Source: Rossellomorea aquimaris (GTDB lineage: Bacteria > Bacillota > Bacilli > Bacillales > Bacillaceae_B). Taken from it: 64,000 bases of DNA. The stretch covers positions 124,001 through 188,000 of the forward strand of contig NZ_QNRJ01000002.1 in NCBI RefSeq assembly GCF_003315075.1, given 5' to 3'. Positions 1 to 8,698 of the stretch are shown here, piece after piece. A program made the position numbers and the translations under genes. Positions within the stretch are counted from its first letter, which is position 1, and every line of letters starts with the position of its first letter. Below the pieces are notes generated by a model. That model ran no database searches. It was not told where the DNA came from and saw nothing but the letters and a program-made list of their open reading frames with translations.

Positions 1-170
1 TAACCACTCGCTCCATCTTTGATGTAAAATGATGAAAACGATAATAATAATGACCTTCATATATAGTTCTTCAAAAGCAAGCTTCTGATTGGTTACGCTT
101 ACTCTTTTAAATGAATATTACGAACGTAAACGCTTATCTTATCATTGCAATGATATTTATTATAAATATA

Positions 171-214
171 AAAGCCATGTAAACACTGGGAAGTTTTCAT
201 GGCTTATTTTTATG
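171..214 (+). terminator. Hairpin, intrinsic terminator-like
   Basis: An AAGCCATG arm (172-179) pairs with CATGGCTT (198-205), and an inner AAAC/GTTT pair lengthens the stem. ATTTTTAT follows on the plus strand. It lies upstream of the coiled-coil gene, so it probably ends a transcript from outside the window. The minus-strand reading also has a T-rich tail, so it may work in both directions. Confidence 0.5.
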
Positions 215-281
215 GACAAATAGCGTTCACATAGTTGAAAACATATACATAATAAAAACGAAAAGAAAGGAGCCATCCTGG

Positions 282-1448
282 ATGAAACAGCTTTCTTCTA
301 TACAATTGCAGCAGCAAATCATTCATTATAAATCCGAACTGGAAAAATACAAACAAAAATGTTCATTATTAGAAAGAACTTCTCTTGTCCAACGATACAA
401 AACCTTAAAAAAGGAAAAGCAACTTTTAGAAGACACACTGGAAGAGTATCGAATGCAAATAAAAAAAACAGAAGCGGAAAAAGAGCAAATATCCTCAAAA
501 TACCAGACCTTCCTTAAGGCACAGGAAAAGGAAATGACAAAGCTTCGCTACACCATCAATCAGCTAAAGGATCAACTCCATAAAACAAACCAAATCCACT
601 TAACGGAAAAAAACAAACAAACGGAACACCAAAATGAAACAAAGGATGCTTTCGAAAAAGAAGTCATGTCTTTACAAGTGACAAATTGCTATCTTACAAA
701 AGAAATAGAACTTCTATTGATAAATAAACAAGAAATTGAAAAACAATTATATAGAAAAGAAAGTGAATTATTGGAACTGGGAGTGTTAGGAGAGGAATTA
801 CAAAGGGAGTGGAGTGCACATAAACAACAGTTACTCATACTGAATAGCTGTGAGGAACATAAAAACCACAATCTCCTAAATCAGAACGACTCCTTGAAAA
901 CTCAACTTTACTTAAGAGAAACAGAACTAATGGAGCTGGGAGAGCGGTTGGAGAAATTGAAAATCGAGTGGGCAGCAACGAAACAACATTTGCTCATACT
1001 GAATAGCTTTGAGGAACATGAAAACCACAATCTCATGGATGAGATCGCAGCCTTGAAAGCTCAACTTTACTTACGAGAAAAAGAATTGTATGAAGTTCAA
1101 CAAACTTTTTCAGAATCTACATTCCATTACGAGGACTTACTTACCATTAAAGCGAATCAGCTTGAACAGGCATCCAAAATGCAAATCGAAAAATCAGCAC
1201 ATATCCAAAAGATAGAAACATCACTAAAAAAACAGCTGGACGAAAAAGAGTCCTATACCAATACCCTTCATGCACTTAGGAAGAACATTAAACTTATGAA
1301 AGAAGACGTGTTCAGTTTCCACGAGGAAGAATCAGCTGCAATTAAAAATAAAATGAAAAGCTATGAAAACACTATTCAGCACCTGCAATTCACAAATGCT
1401 CAATTAATTGAAGAAATCAATAAATTAAAAAACCGGACACCCAAGTGA
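282..1448 (+). CDS. Coiled-coil protein with internal tandem repeat, unknown function
   Basis: I do not recognise this 388-residue protein. It is almost entirely charged, heptad-like sequence rich in Glu, Lys, Gln and Leu, with no membrane segment, signal peptide or enzyme motif, so an extended coiled coil is the only safe structural inference. A 53-residue unit is tandemly repeated, starting near residues 155 and 208 with a partial third copy from 261; the key recurring motifs are QLY.(R/K)E..L.ELG and LLILNS.EEH.NHNL. The copies are also close at DNA level (159 bp period). The ATG is preceded by AAAGGAG at good spacing. It is the only plus-strand gene in the window and converges with korB, the two sharing a bidirectional terminator. 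A spore-coat or cell-structure role is possible but unsupported. Confidence 0.8.
   Translation: MKQLSSIQLQQQIIHYKSELEKYKQKCSLLERTSLVQRYKTLKKEKQLLEDTLEEYRMQIKKTEAEKEQISSKYQTFLKAQEKEMTKLRYTINQLKDQLHKTNQIHLTEKNKQTEHQNETKDAFEKEVMSLQVTNCYLTKEIELLLINKQEIEKQLYRKESELLELGVLGEELQREWSAHKQQLLILNSCEEHKNHNLLNQNDSLKTQLYLRETELMELGERLEKLKIEWAATKQHLLILNSFEEHENHNLMDEIAALKAQLYLREKELYEVQQTFSESTFHYEDLLTIKANQLEQASKMQIEKSAHIQKIETSLKKQLDEKESYTNTLHALRKNIKLMKEDVFSFHEEESAAIKNKMKSYENTIQHLQFTNAQLIEEINKLKNRTPK
744..1100 (+). repeat. Tandem 159 bp intragenic repeat (two full units and a partial third)
   Basis: Equivalent points recur 159 bp apart: GAGTGG at 807 and 966, and the CAA codon opening QLY at 744, 903 and 1062. 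Long stretches around TTACTCATACTGAATAGC and CAACTTTACTTA are nearly identical between units, which points to a fairly recent in-frame duplication. Confidence 0.85.
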
Positions 1449-1459
1449 GGTGCCCGGTT
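1431..1459. terminator. Bidirectional terminator between the coiled-coil gene and korB
   Basis: AACCGG.CACC pairs with GGTG.CCGGTT around a seven-base loop. The stop codon of the plus-strand gene (1446-1448) lies inside the loop. T-rich tails occur on both sides, so it can end both convergent transcripts. Confidence 0.8.
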
Positions 1460-1466
1460 TATTCTA

Positions 1467-2333
1467 TTACATGAATTCTTTGACTAACTCATCAAATTTA
1501 TCTTCATCTAACCTTAAATCATGTGTGCTCAATGGCTCTTCAGAATACCCGGTCACCAGTTCCTGGTAGGAAGGCTGTTCTTTGTTTTGATAAATCAATC
1601 CAGTCACCAATCCATCCTTCTCCATAAGCATATTCATTGCTTGTTCACGATTTGATGGATCATAGCCTTCAACATCCGAGAGCTTTGTCAGGTTTTCTTT
1701 GAACCAGTCGTACGTATTGATCTTGTTATAGGTCACGCAAGGACTAAACACGTTGATCAATGAGAAGCCTTTGTGATTTAGCCCTGCTTCGATTATGGCC
1801 GTCAGCTCTTTCAAGTCAGAAGAGAAACTTTGGGCAACGAATGTTGCACCTGCTGTCAGTGCCATTTCCATCGGTGCCAGTGCCGGCTCAATGCTTCCTT
1901 GAGGTGTAGACTTTGTCTTAAAACCAGATGACGAGCGCGGAGAGGTTTGTCCTTTGGTCAGCCCATAGATCTGGTTATCCATAACGATGTATGTGACATC
2001 TACATTACGACGGATCGCATGGATGGTATGGCCAAGGCCGATGGCAAACCCATCTCCATCCCCACCAGAAGCGATAACGGTTAATTCCTTATTCGCCATC
2101 TTCAATCCTTGAGCGATCGGAAGGGAACGTCCGTGAATGCCATGAAAACCGTACGAGTTAATGTAACCTGATATACGTCCGGAGCAACCGATTCCGGATA
2201 CGACAGCCAATTGTTCAGGATCGAGCCCTACATTTGCCGATGCCCGTTGAATCGCAGCTTGTACAGAGAAGTCTCCACACCCAGGACACCAGTTGGGTTT
2301 AACATTATTTCTAAAATCTTTAAAGGTAGCCAT
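1467..2333 (-). CDS. korB: 2-oxoacid:ferredoxin oxidoreductase, beta subunit
   Basis: This 288-residue protein is the thiamine-diphosphate subunit of a two-subunit 2-oxoacid:ferredoxin oxidoreductase, which oxidatively decarboxylates a 2-oxoacid (2-oxoglutarate or pyruvate class) to the acyl-CoA and reduces ferredoxin. A CPGCG motif stands at residues 16-20. The TPP/Mg motif is GDGDG at 91-95 followed by N120 and GLTKGQ. It lies three bases after korA, so the two are one translational unit. The substrate cannot be decided from sequence; the name follows the Bacillus neighbourhood, where korAB precede miaB. Confidence 0.93.
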   Translation of the reverse strand: MATFKDFRNNVKPNWCPGCGDFSVQAAIQRASANVGLDPEQLAVVSGIGCSGRISGYINSYGFHGIHGRSLPIAQGLKMANKELTVIASGGDGDGFAIGLGHTIHAIRRNVDVTYIVMDNQIYGLTKGQTSPRSSSGFKTKSTPQGSIEPALAPMEMALTAGATFVAQSFSSDLKELTAIIEAGLNHKGFSLINVFSPCVTYNKINTYDWFKENLTKLSDVEGYDPSNREQAMNMLMEKDGLVTGLIYQNKEQPSYQELVTGYSEEPLSTHDLRLDEDKFDELVKEFM

Positions 2334-2336
2334 GGA

Positions 2337-4079
2337 TCAGATCAACTCCTTACATCTTGAATGAATTTCATTTGGTAAGTAGGGTGTGCCATCATACTTT
2401 GTCATCTTCGTGATTTTATTTCCATACCCTACGTTCATTTTGATTATATTGGCTAATTGTCCAGTAGCATTATGTTCAATCACAACCACTTTCTTAGCTG
2501 ATTGCATCAGTGGCTCGAGCTCATTTGCCGGAAACGGATGGATTAAGCGGATATGAGCATGATTCACTTTCAACCCATCCGCTTCAAGTCGTTCCATTGC
2601 TTCTTCAATTACTCCACGTGTCGAGTTGAAACCCACTAATAATAAATCGGCAGCTTCATGTGGTGCATGAGTGTGGATTGGATTGTTAAAGCGTATGTTT
2701 TCCACCTTGCGCATACGTTTATCCATCTGTGCCTGTCTGTTTACCGGAGATTCAGACGGCTTCCCTGTTTCATCATGTTCGACTCCTGTCACATGATGAA
2801 TGCCGTTTTTCATTCCAGGGATGACACGTGGTGATACACCATCTTCAGTCACTTCAAAACGTTTAAAGTATTTCTTTGCCTCTAATTCATTTAACTCTGA
2901 TTCATTGCCAACAAGCTTCCCTCTACGAATTTCCACTTTGCTGTAATCAAGTGGTTCTACCGTTTGCTTCCCTAATGAAAGCTGTAGATCAGAAAGAATG
3001 ATGACTGGACATTGATACTCTTCAGCCAAGTTAAACGCCTCTACTGTATCATAGAATGCTTCCTGTACAGTACTTGGAGCCAGGACGATCTTAGGAATCT
3101 CTCCGTGGGTACCGTAAATCATGGCCATTAAATCGGACTGCTCCTGTTTCGTCGGAAGTCCAGTGGACGGTCCTCCACGTTGAGTATCCACCACTACTAA
3201 AGGCTGCTCTGTCATACCGGATAAGCCGATTGCTTCCATCATGAGTGAAAGACCAGGACCAGCCGATGCAGTGAATGAACGGATACCCCCGTAGTTCGCC
3301 CCGATTGCCATCGTTGCGGCTGCAATCTCATCCTCTGTCTGGATAACCGTTCCTCCCACCATCGGAAGCTTCTTAATAAGGTATTCCATGATTTCAGAAG
3401 CTGGAGTGATTGGATAAGCTGCCATCAGGCGAACCCCACCTGCCAGGGCACCGAGAGCTATCGCATCGTTCCCGATCATGAACATGCGCTTATTACCATC
3501 GGCTTCCTTCAGTTGTAATGAACCGACCTTGCTTCCAAGCTCATCTTTCATCGTTTGATATCCTTGCTTGATGGCTTCCATGTTTTTCTCTACTACCGTC
3601 TCACCTTTACGGCCGAAGATTTCTTCCACTACTTCCTTGAAAACGTTTGGATCCAGGTTGAGAACGGCACAGGTCGCTCCTACCGCTACCATGTTCTTCA
3701 TTAACGACGTCCCAAGTTCCGTAGCCAACTGAGTGAAAGGAATGATATAGAGAGAAGCATCCGTATCTTCAGGCTTTTCTGGCTTGAACTTCGCATCAGC
3801 TATGATCACACCATTGCTATGTAATTCTTTATAATTCACATCAATCGTTTCCTGATCAAATGCAACTAAAATATCTAAGTCATCAGCAATCGCACGCACT
3901 TGTGTTGTGCTTACCCGAATCTTGTTATTTGTATGTCCTCCCTTAATACGAGAGGAGAAATGGCGGTAACCATATAAGAAATACCCAAGGCGATTGAGGG
4001 CCATAGAAAAGATTTCACCCGTACTCTCTATCCCTTCACCTTGCTGGCCACCAACTTTCCATGAAAGTTGTTCCTTCAT
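2337..4079 (-). CDS. korA: 2-oxoacid:ferredoxin oxidoreductase, fused gamma-alpha subunit
   Basis: The 580-residue subunit fuses an N-terminal gamma domain (about 1-185, with GGQQGEGIEST near residue 10) to an alpha pyrimidine-binding domain (about 195-580, with the YPITP signature at 222-226 and GGPSTGLPTKQEQSD later). With KorB it forms the usual heterodimer or heterotetramer that passes electrons to ferredoxin. The start ATG follows AAGGGGTG at normal spacing. A 27 bp dyad lies 67 bp upstream and may be an operator. Length and domain order are normal. Confidence 0.93.
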   Translation of the reverse strand: MKEQLSWKVGGQQGEGIESTGEIFSMALNRLGYFLYGYRHFSSRIKGGHTNNKIRVSTTQVRAIADDLDILVAFDQETIDVNYKELHSNGVIIADAKFKPEKPEDTDASLYIIPFTQLATELGTSLMKNMVAVGATCAVLNLDPNVFKEVVEEIFGRKGETVVEKNMEAIKQGYQTMKDELGSKVGSLQLKEADGNKRMFMIGNDAIALGALAGGVRLMAAYPITPASEIMEYLIKKLPMVGGTVIQTEDEIAAATMAIGANYGGIRSFTASAGPGLSLMMEAIGLSGMTEQPLVVVDTQRGGPSTGLPTKQEQSDLMAMIYGTHGEIPKIVLAPSTVQEAFYDTVEAFNLAEEYQCPVIILSDLQLSLGKQTVEPLDYSKVEIRRGKLVGNESELNELEAKKYFKRFEVTEDGVSPRVIPGMKNGIHHVTGVEHDETGKPSESPVNRQAQMDKRMRKVENIRFNNPIHTHAPHEAADLLLVGFNSTRGVIEEAMERLEADGLKVNHAHIRLIHPFPANELEPLMQSAKKVVVIEHNATGQLANIIKMNVGYGNKITKMTKYDGTPYLPNEIHSRCKELI

Positions 4080-4145
4080 TTATTACACCCCTTCAATCAA
4101 TTTTTGCAACATCTATTAGAGAAGCATATTCTCATTTTTCGTTCA

Positions 4146-4172
4146 AACAATCTTTTACTACAAAGGATTGTT
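4146..4172. promoter_or_regulatory. 27 bp dyad upstream of korA, possible operator
   Basis: AACAATC.TTT is mirrored by AAA.GATTGTT around a five-base centre, with 10 of 11 arm positions paired. It is followed by no T-run in the korA direction, which argues against a terminator. It lies in the korA leader or promoter region. The binding protein is unknown. Confidence 0.4.
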
Positions 4173-4274
4173 GCAACTTTTTTCTTTGTATTCACTCTAT
4201 CAGTTTATCACTTTTCTATTTAAATCACTACTGTATTAAAGAGATTATGAATATGAACACTTTATTCCTGGTAC

Positions 4275-4310
4275 AAAAAAACCATTAAAGGTATTTCTTT
4301 AATGTCTGGT
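4275..4310 (-). terminator. Terminator after the dipeptidase gene
   Basis: CATTAAAG (4283-4290) pairs with CTTTAATG (4297-4304). On the minus strand the stem is followed by GG and a run of six or more T. Confidence 0.75.
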
Positions 4311-4317
4311 TCAGTAA

Positions 4318-5241
4318 TCAATCTGGTAATCTTCCAACAAAATTTTCGAACAAGAATTTTTTCACCTGTTTCTCGCTATAATATCGTTGAAGTGTGTTGA
4401 TTAAGTTATTATATTGATCGAATGATGATAACCCCTGTACCGTTTCTGATATTCCGTCGAAATCCGATCCAAATCCAATGTGATCCTCTCCACCCAAACT
4501 GCAAACATGTTCGATGTGCCTGATGACATCTGAAATCGCCGCTGTACCTTTTTTGTTTAGAAATGGCGGTACAAACGTGATCCCCATGACACTGTCCTTT
4601 TTGATTAACGCTTCAATTTGTCCGTTTTTCAAATTTCGGGGATTGGGGCAAATGGAATAAGCATTCGAGTGAGAAGCGATGGGATATTCAGCAATTTCGA
4701 TTGTATCCCAAAATGCTTTCTCACTTAAATGGGAAACATCTGTCCACATCCTGTTCTCGTTTAAGAATGAAACGACCTCATGGCCAAAATTGGTTAACCC
4801 TCCACCCCTCGGCTCCAGTGCTCCATCTGCTGCAGCATTGGCCCAATTCCACGTTAAACCTGCAGAACGGACCCCAAGCCGATAAAGAATTTCAAGCTTG
4901 GTAAGATCCTCTTCTATCGCTTCAATGCCCTCAAGTGTAAGCATTGTCCCGATTTCATCATGAGCTAATTTTTCTATATCTCTTTTCGAGGTGACAAATT
5001 TAAGCTTAGGATTGGGTTTCAGGATTTGATTATGAAATAAGTTCACCATTTCCAGGGCAGCTTGAAATCGTTGACCCGGCTTCAAATTGGAGGGGATATA
5101 TATAGCAAATAATTGTATCTTACTTCTGCTATCCACCAGCTGTGGATAGGTAATATGTAAAGTATGCTTAGATTGAAATGCTTTCTTCTCCGGTTCTAAG
5201 TATAACTTCATCAATACATCACAGTGTGCATCAAATAACAT
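4318..5241 (-). CDS. Membrane-type dipeptidase (peptidase M19 family)
   Basis: The 307-residue protein belongs to the renal dipeptidase family of zinc-dependent dipeptidases that cleave dipeptides, including some with D-residues. It begins with the family metal motif DAHCD (H6, D8) and has the conserved segments TLEGIEAIEED, GLTWNWANAAADG, DVSHLSEKAFWD and GFGSDFDG. No signal peptide is visible, so it should be cytosolic. It stands alone between spoVS and korA with its own terminator. In B. subtilis this position holds tdh-kbl, so the locus is variable. The natural substrate is unknown; peptidoglycan-derived dipeptides are one possibility. Confidence 0.88.
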   Translation of the reverse strand: MLFDAHCDVLMKLYLEPEKKAFQSKHTLHITYPQLVDSRSKIQLFAIYIPSNLKPGQRFQAALEMVNLFHNQILKPNPKLKFVTSKRDIEKLAHDEIGTMLTLEGIEAIEEDLTKLEILYRLGVRSAGLTWNWANAAADGALEPRGGGLTNFGHEVVSFLNENRMWTDVSHLSEKAFWDTIEIAEYPIASHSNAYSICPNPRNLKNGQIEALIKKDSVMGITFVPPFLNKKGTAAISDVIRHIEHVCSLGGEDHIGFGSDFDGISETVQGLSSFDQYNNLINTLQRYYSEKQVKKFLFENFVGRLPD

Positions 5242-5289
5242 GTCTCTTCATCCTTTCAAGTGCCTGACTTACCTTATAATAATACTATG

Positions 5290-5340
5290 GAAAAATAGAA
5301 AGGCTGTCCACTAAAGAATCCCCTCTTTAATGAACAGCCT
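5290..5340 (-). terminator. Terminator after spoVS
   Basis: AGGCTGT at 5301 pairs with ACAGCCT ending at 5340, and the inner CTAAAGA/TCTTTAA arms also pair. On the minus strand the stem is followed by TTCTATTTTTCC. Confidence 0.75.
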
Positions 5341-5348
5341 ATGGTATA

Positions 5349-5609
5349 TTATCTTGGTTCCACTATTAACTTTATCGCCGTACGCTCTTCCCCATCGATC
5401 AGAATATCTGTAAATGCCGGGATACATATCAAATCTAAACCACTGGGAGCCACAAAGCCTCTGGCAATCGCAACTGCTTTAACGGCTTGATTTAAAGCCC
5501 CTGCACCAATCGCTTGTATCTCAGCTCCTCCTCTTTCACGAAGAACACCGGCGAGTGCACCAGCTACAGAATTAGGATTAGATTTTGCTGAAACTTTTAA
5601 TATTTCCAT
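5349..5609 (-). CDS. spoVS: Stage V sporulation protein S
   Basis: This 86-residue, single-domain protein matches SpoVS along its whole length (family length 86). It is a small alpha/beta protein of the Alba-like superfamily, needed for normal spore assembly and progress past stage V. Recognisable stretches are MEILKVSAKSNPNSVAGALA and the C-terminal GEERTAIKLIVEPR. The ATG follows AAGGAGGAAAAGGA. It is separated from ymdB by 137 bp holding a possible sigma-H promoter, so it can be expressed on its own early in sporulation. Confidence 0.96.
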   Translation of the reverse strand: MEILKVSAKSNPNSVAGALAGVLRERGGAEIQAIGAGALNQAVKAVAIARGFVAPSGLDLICIPAFTDILIDGEERTAIKLIVEPR

Positions 5610-5690
5610 TCCTTTTCCTCCTTGTCATTTCCCCCATACCGTATGTCCGTGGTAAAGAACAAACTTGGTATAAATGATTCCACTGATACT

Positions 5691-5720
5691 ATATTCAGGA
5701 AATGGACAAATCATTCCGGT
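5691..5720 (-). promoter_or_regulatory. Possible sigma-H promoter of spoVS
   Basis: On the minus strand ACCGGAATG (-35 like) and CCTGAATAT (-10 like) are 12 bp apart. They match the sigma-H consensus RnAGGAwww and RnnGAATww except at two positions and one position respectively. Early sporulation control of spoVS is known in B. subtilis; the site itself is inference. Confidence 0.35.
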
Positions 5721-5746
5721 CTCACTGAAAAAAGGAACGAAAACAT

Positions 5747-6550
5747 TTAATATTCTGCCATAAATGGATGATCTTCGTTAATTAAAATACGATCGATTTT
5801 TTTGGCTTTACCCGTCTTTTGATCAACATCTATTAAACAGGCACTCAAAATTTTACGTCCTGTCTTTGGAACTTCAAAACGAACGGGCAAACTGGTCTGA
5901 AATCTCTTCAGAACAGACTCCTTACTCATTCCCAGTACCTCATCATATGGGCCTGTCATACCGACATCACACATAAATGCTGTACCATTGGGCAGGATGC
6001 GGTTATCAGCTGTTTGTACATGTGTATGGGTGCCGATTACAGCAGATACCCGGCCATCCAATAACCAGCCAATCGCCTGCTTTTCACTAGTTGCTTCTGC
6101 ATGAAAGTCAACGAAGATAATGGACGTTCTCTTCTTTGCTTCGTCTACAAGTTCATCCAGTGCCTTGAACGGGTCATCAAGGGGCGGCATAAACGTTCTC
6201 CCTTGTGCATTGATAACAGCAACCTCTTTTCCATACACTTCAGCATACACCAGACCGCTTCCAGGGGTTCCTTCCGGGAAATTCGCCGGTCTTACCATTT
6301 GTTTCGATGAGTCGATAAAATTGAAAATGTCTCTATTGTCCCAAGTATGATTACCGAGAGTTACCATATTGGCACCATCTTGCAAAAATTGTTTGTAAAT
6401 CTTCTCCGTGATCCCTCTGCCTGAAGCAGCATTTTCCCCGTTCACGATGGTGAAATCCGGTGAATGCTTCTTTTTTAACTTCGGCAGGTATTCTGTGATC
6501 ATTTCCCTGCCCATTGAACCGACAACGTCTCCAACAAATAAAATTTTCAT
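5747..6550 (-). CDS. ymdB: Metallophosphodiesterase YmdB
   Basis: The 267-residue enzyme belongs to the YmdB family of calcineurin-like phosphodiesterases. These hydrolyse 2',3'-cyclic nucleotides and, in B. subtilis, control the switch between motile and biofilm expression and nanotube formation. Metal ligands are visible in GDVVGS (D8), NGEN (37-40), GNHTWD (66-71), the DFHAEATSEK segment and GTHTHVQTAD. Length is near the usual 264. It follows rny, whose terminator lies between them, as in other Bacillus. Confidence 0.95.
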   Translation of the reverse strand: MKILFVGDVVGSMGREMITEYLPKLKKKHSPDFTIVNGENAASGRGITEKIYKQFLQDGANMVTLGNHTWDNRDIFNFIDSSKQMVRPANFPEGTPGSGLVYAEVYGKEVAVINAQGRTFMPPLDDPFKALDELVDEAKKRTSIIFVDFHAEATSEKQAIGWLLDGRVSAVIGTHTHVQTADNRILPNGTAFMCDVGMTGPYDEVLGMSKESVLKRFQTSLPVRFEVPKTGRKILSACLIDVDQKTGKAKKIDRILINEDHPFMAEY

Positions 6551-6644
6551 GAAAATTCCCTTCTCTATATGTATTCAGTCTTGTAGTTATTGTATCACAA
6601 ATAACCTGTCGTCTATTCATCCGTCCCGGGAGCATATAAACGAT

Positions 6645-6690
6645 AAAAAAAGCTGACTCGAAAAGGGATATCCCTTTTCAAGTCAACCTC
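6645..6690 (-). terminator. Terminator after rny
   Basis: A long stem pairs AGCTGACTcGAAAAGGG with CCCTTTTCaAGTCAACCT, with TATC-type closure at the tip. Seven T follow on the minus strand. Confidence 0.85.
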
Positions 6691-8250
6691 TTATTTCGCG
6701 TATTCGACAGCCCTTGTTTCACGGATGACCGTTACTTTAATATGACCTGGATAATCGAGCTCATCTTCGATCCGTTTACGGATATCCCTCGCTAATCGGT
6801 GAGATTCCAAATCGTCAATGGCTTCTGGTCTAACCATAATACGAACTTCACGTCCTGCCTGGATCGCGAAAGATTTCTCAACGCCTTCATATGACTCTGA
6901 GATTTCTTCCAGCTTCTCTAATCGGCGGATATAGTTCTCAAGCGTCTCACTTCTTGCGCCAGGTCTCGCAGCAGATAAAGCATCAGCTGCAGCAACCAGT
7001 ACGGCAATGATGGACGTAGGCTCTGTATCTCCGTGGTGAGAGGCAATACTGTTAATGACAACAGGGTGTTCCTTGTACTTCGTTGCCAGTTCAACACCAA
7101 TTTCTACGTGGCTTCCTTCTACTTCATGGTCGATCGCTTTTCCGATATCATGAAGTAATCCAGCACGTTTAGCGAGTCGTTCATCCTCACCAAGCTCTGC
7201 TGCTAGTAACCCGGATAGATACGCCACTTCCATTGAGTGTTTTAAAACGTTTTGACCGTAACTTGTACGATACTTTAAACGTCCCAAGATTTTAATTAAA
7301 TCCGGGTGAAGACCGTGAACGCCAACTTCAAAGGTTGTCTGTTCACCAATTTCACGGATGTATTCATCCACTTCACGTCGAGATTTATCGACCATCTCTT
7401 CAATTCGCGCAGGGTGGATACGTCCATCCTGAACTAACTTCTCTAATGCAATTCGAGCCGTTTCTCTACGAATCGGATCAAAACCAGAAAGAATAACTGC
7501 TTCAGGAGTATCATCAATAATCAGATCAATTCCTGTTAAAGTTTCCAGCGTACGAATGTTACGTCCTTCTCGCCCAATAATTCGACCTTTCATCTCATCA
7601 TTCGGTAGGTTCACAACACTAACCGTTGTTTCTGCCACATGTTCAGCAGCACAACGTTGAATAGCCAGTGAAAGGACTTCTTTCGCCTTCTTATCTGCAT
7701 CTTCCTTCGCACGTGTTTCATGCTCTCTGACCATAATGGCGATATCATGGGAGAGTTCATTTTCAACGCGGTCAAGAATGATTCCTTTCGCTTCATCACG
7801 AGTTAAGCTCGAGATACGCTCTAGCTCTGTTTGCTGTGATCGTACCATCTCGTCCACTTTGCTTTCCATCTCTTCAATATGTTGTTGTCTCTCGTTAAGA
7901 GTCCCCTCTTTTCTCTCGAGTAAGGCTTCACGCTTATCCAGCGTTTCATCTTTCCGATCGAGGTTTTCCTCTTTTTGCATCAAACGATTTTCTTGTTTCT
8001 GCAATTCATTTCTTCGTTCACGAAGGTCATTTTCCATTTCTGTGCGAAGTTTATGATTTTCGTCCTTTGCTTCTAATAGTGCTTCTTTCTTCAGAGCATC
8101 TGCCTCGCGCTTCGCATCTTCTAAAATGTGCTCTGCTGAACCTTTAGCACCAGCAATCTTTGCTTCAGCAATGGACTTACGAATTAGGTATCCAACAACT
8201 ACACCGACGATTAGGCCAAGCAAAATGGAGATGATTGTTATAGGTTGCAT
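6691..8250 (-). CDS. rny: Ribonuclease Y
   Basis: RNase Y is the membrane-anchored endoribonuclease that starts decay of many mRNAs in Firmicutes. The 519-residue sequence has the expected order: an N-terminal membrane anchor (about 3-23), a long charged coiled coil (about 30-205), a KH domain with [11 protein letters not shown], and an HD domain with [12 protein letters not shown] near residue 365. Length is normal. The ATG follows AGGAGGTG. It has its own strong promoter and is not cotranscribed with recA, which ends in a terminator. Confidence 0.98.
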   Translation of the reverse strand: MQPITIISILLGLIVGVVVGYLIRKSIAEAKIAGAKGSAEHILEDAKREADALKKEALLEAKDENHKLRTEMENDLRERRNELQKQENRLMQKEENLDRKDETLDKREALLERKEGTLNERQQHIEEMESKVDEMVRSQQTELERISSLTRDEAKGIILDRVENELSHDIAIMVREHETRAKEDADKKAKEVLSLAIQRCAAEHVAETTVSVVNLPNDEMKGRIIGREGRNIRTLETLTGIDLIIDDTPEAVILSGFDPIRRETARIALEKLVQDGRIHPARIEEMVDKSRREVDEYIREIGEQTTFEVGVHGLHPDLIKILGRLKYRTSYGQNVLKHSMEVAYLSGLLAAELGEDERLAKRAGLLHDIGKAIDHEVEGSHVEIGVELATKYKEHPVVINSIASHHGDTEPTSIIAVLVAAADALSAARPGARSETLENYIRRLEKLEEISESYEGVEKSFAIQAGREVRIMVRPEAIDDLESHRLARDIRKRIEDELDYPGHIKVTVIRETRAVEYAK

Positions 8251-8657
8251 TATTTCACCTCCTCTTGCTATGAACTGTCATCATGTCTTTTACATGTCGG
8301 CTTGTACATTGCTCACTTGAACAAAATATACAGCGCTAGGCTTTCAAATATTCATTCGAAAAATTTGTAAAATATACATGTTAATTTTAAATCTCTGAAA
8401 ATTTATTGTCAAGGGGTTGAGCCCTCTATCCCTAGATTTCTCAAGGGATTTTTTCCATTCGACATAAATTGACACTGTCACTCTGGGGTTAAGGATGATT
8501 TTTTGACACCATCCAACTATTTGAAAATTTTTTGTTGAATTTAGAAGTTATCATTAGAACACGATTATTCTCATGCTTTTCACAACTATAAGCGATTTGC
8601 GTTAGAGAAAAACACTATTACTATTTTCTACCAACTAATAGCTTATCATACATAATA
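8251..8657. other. rny leader and rny-recA intergenic region, no gene
   Basis: This 400 bp stretch has no plausible coding frame. It holds the rny promoter (8384-8412) with a 130 bp leader. It also has a plus-strand hairpin ATCCCT/AGGGAT (8428-8449) followed by TTTTTT, which terminates no visible gene. The rest is AT-rich with nothing recognised. B. subtilis carries pbpX here, so this may be a remnant of a lost gene. Confidence 0.6.
8384..8412 (-). promoter_or_regulatory. Sigma-A promoter of rny
   Basis: On the minus strand TTGACA (8407-8412) and TAAAAT (8384-8389) are separated by exactly 17 bp. The -35 box is perfect. It lies about 130 bp before the rny start. Confidence 0.75.
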
Positions 8658-8690
8658 AAGAGAAGCACACCGAAAATGGCTGCTTCTCTT
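8650..8690 (-). terminator. Terminator after recA
   Basis: AAGAGAAGCA (8658-8667) pairs perfectly with TGCTTCTCTT (8681-8690). TATTATG follows on the minus strand. Confidence 0.75.
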
Positions 8691-8698
8691 ATATTTGG

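Noticed and set aside
124-138. A cre-like sequence (ACGTAAACGCTTATC)
   Set aside because: Only 12 of 15 consensus positions match, and the gene it would control is not in the window.
8461-8480. A short palindrome TGACACTGTCA as an operator
   Set aside because: Arms are only five bases, and it lies well upstream of the rny promoter with no link to a gene.
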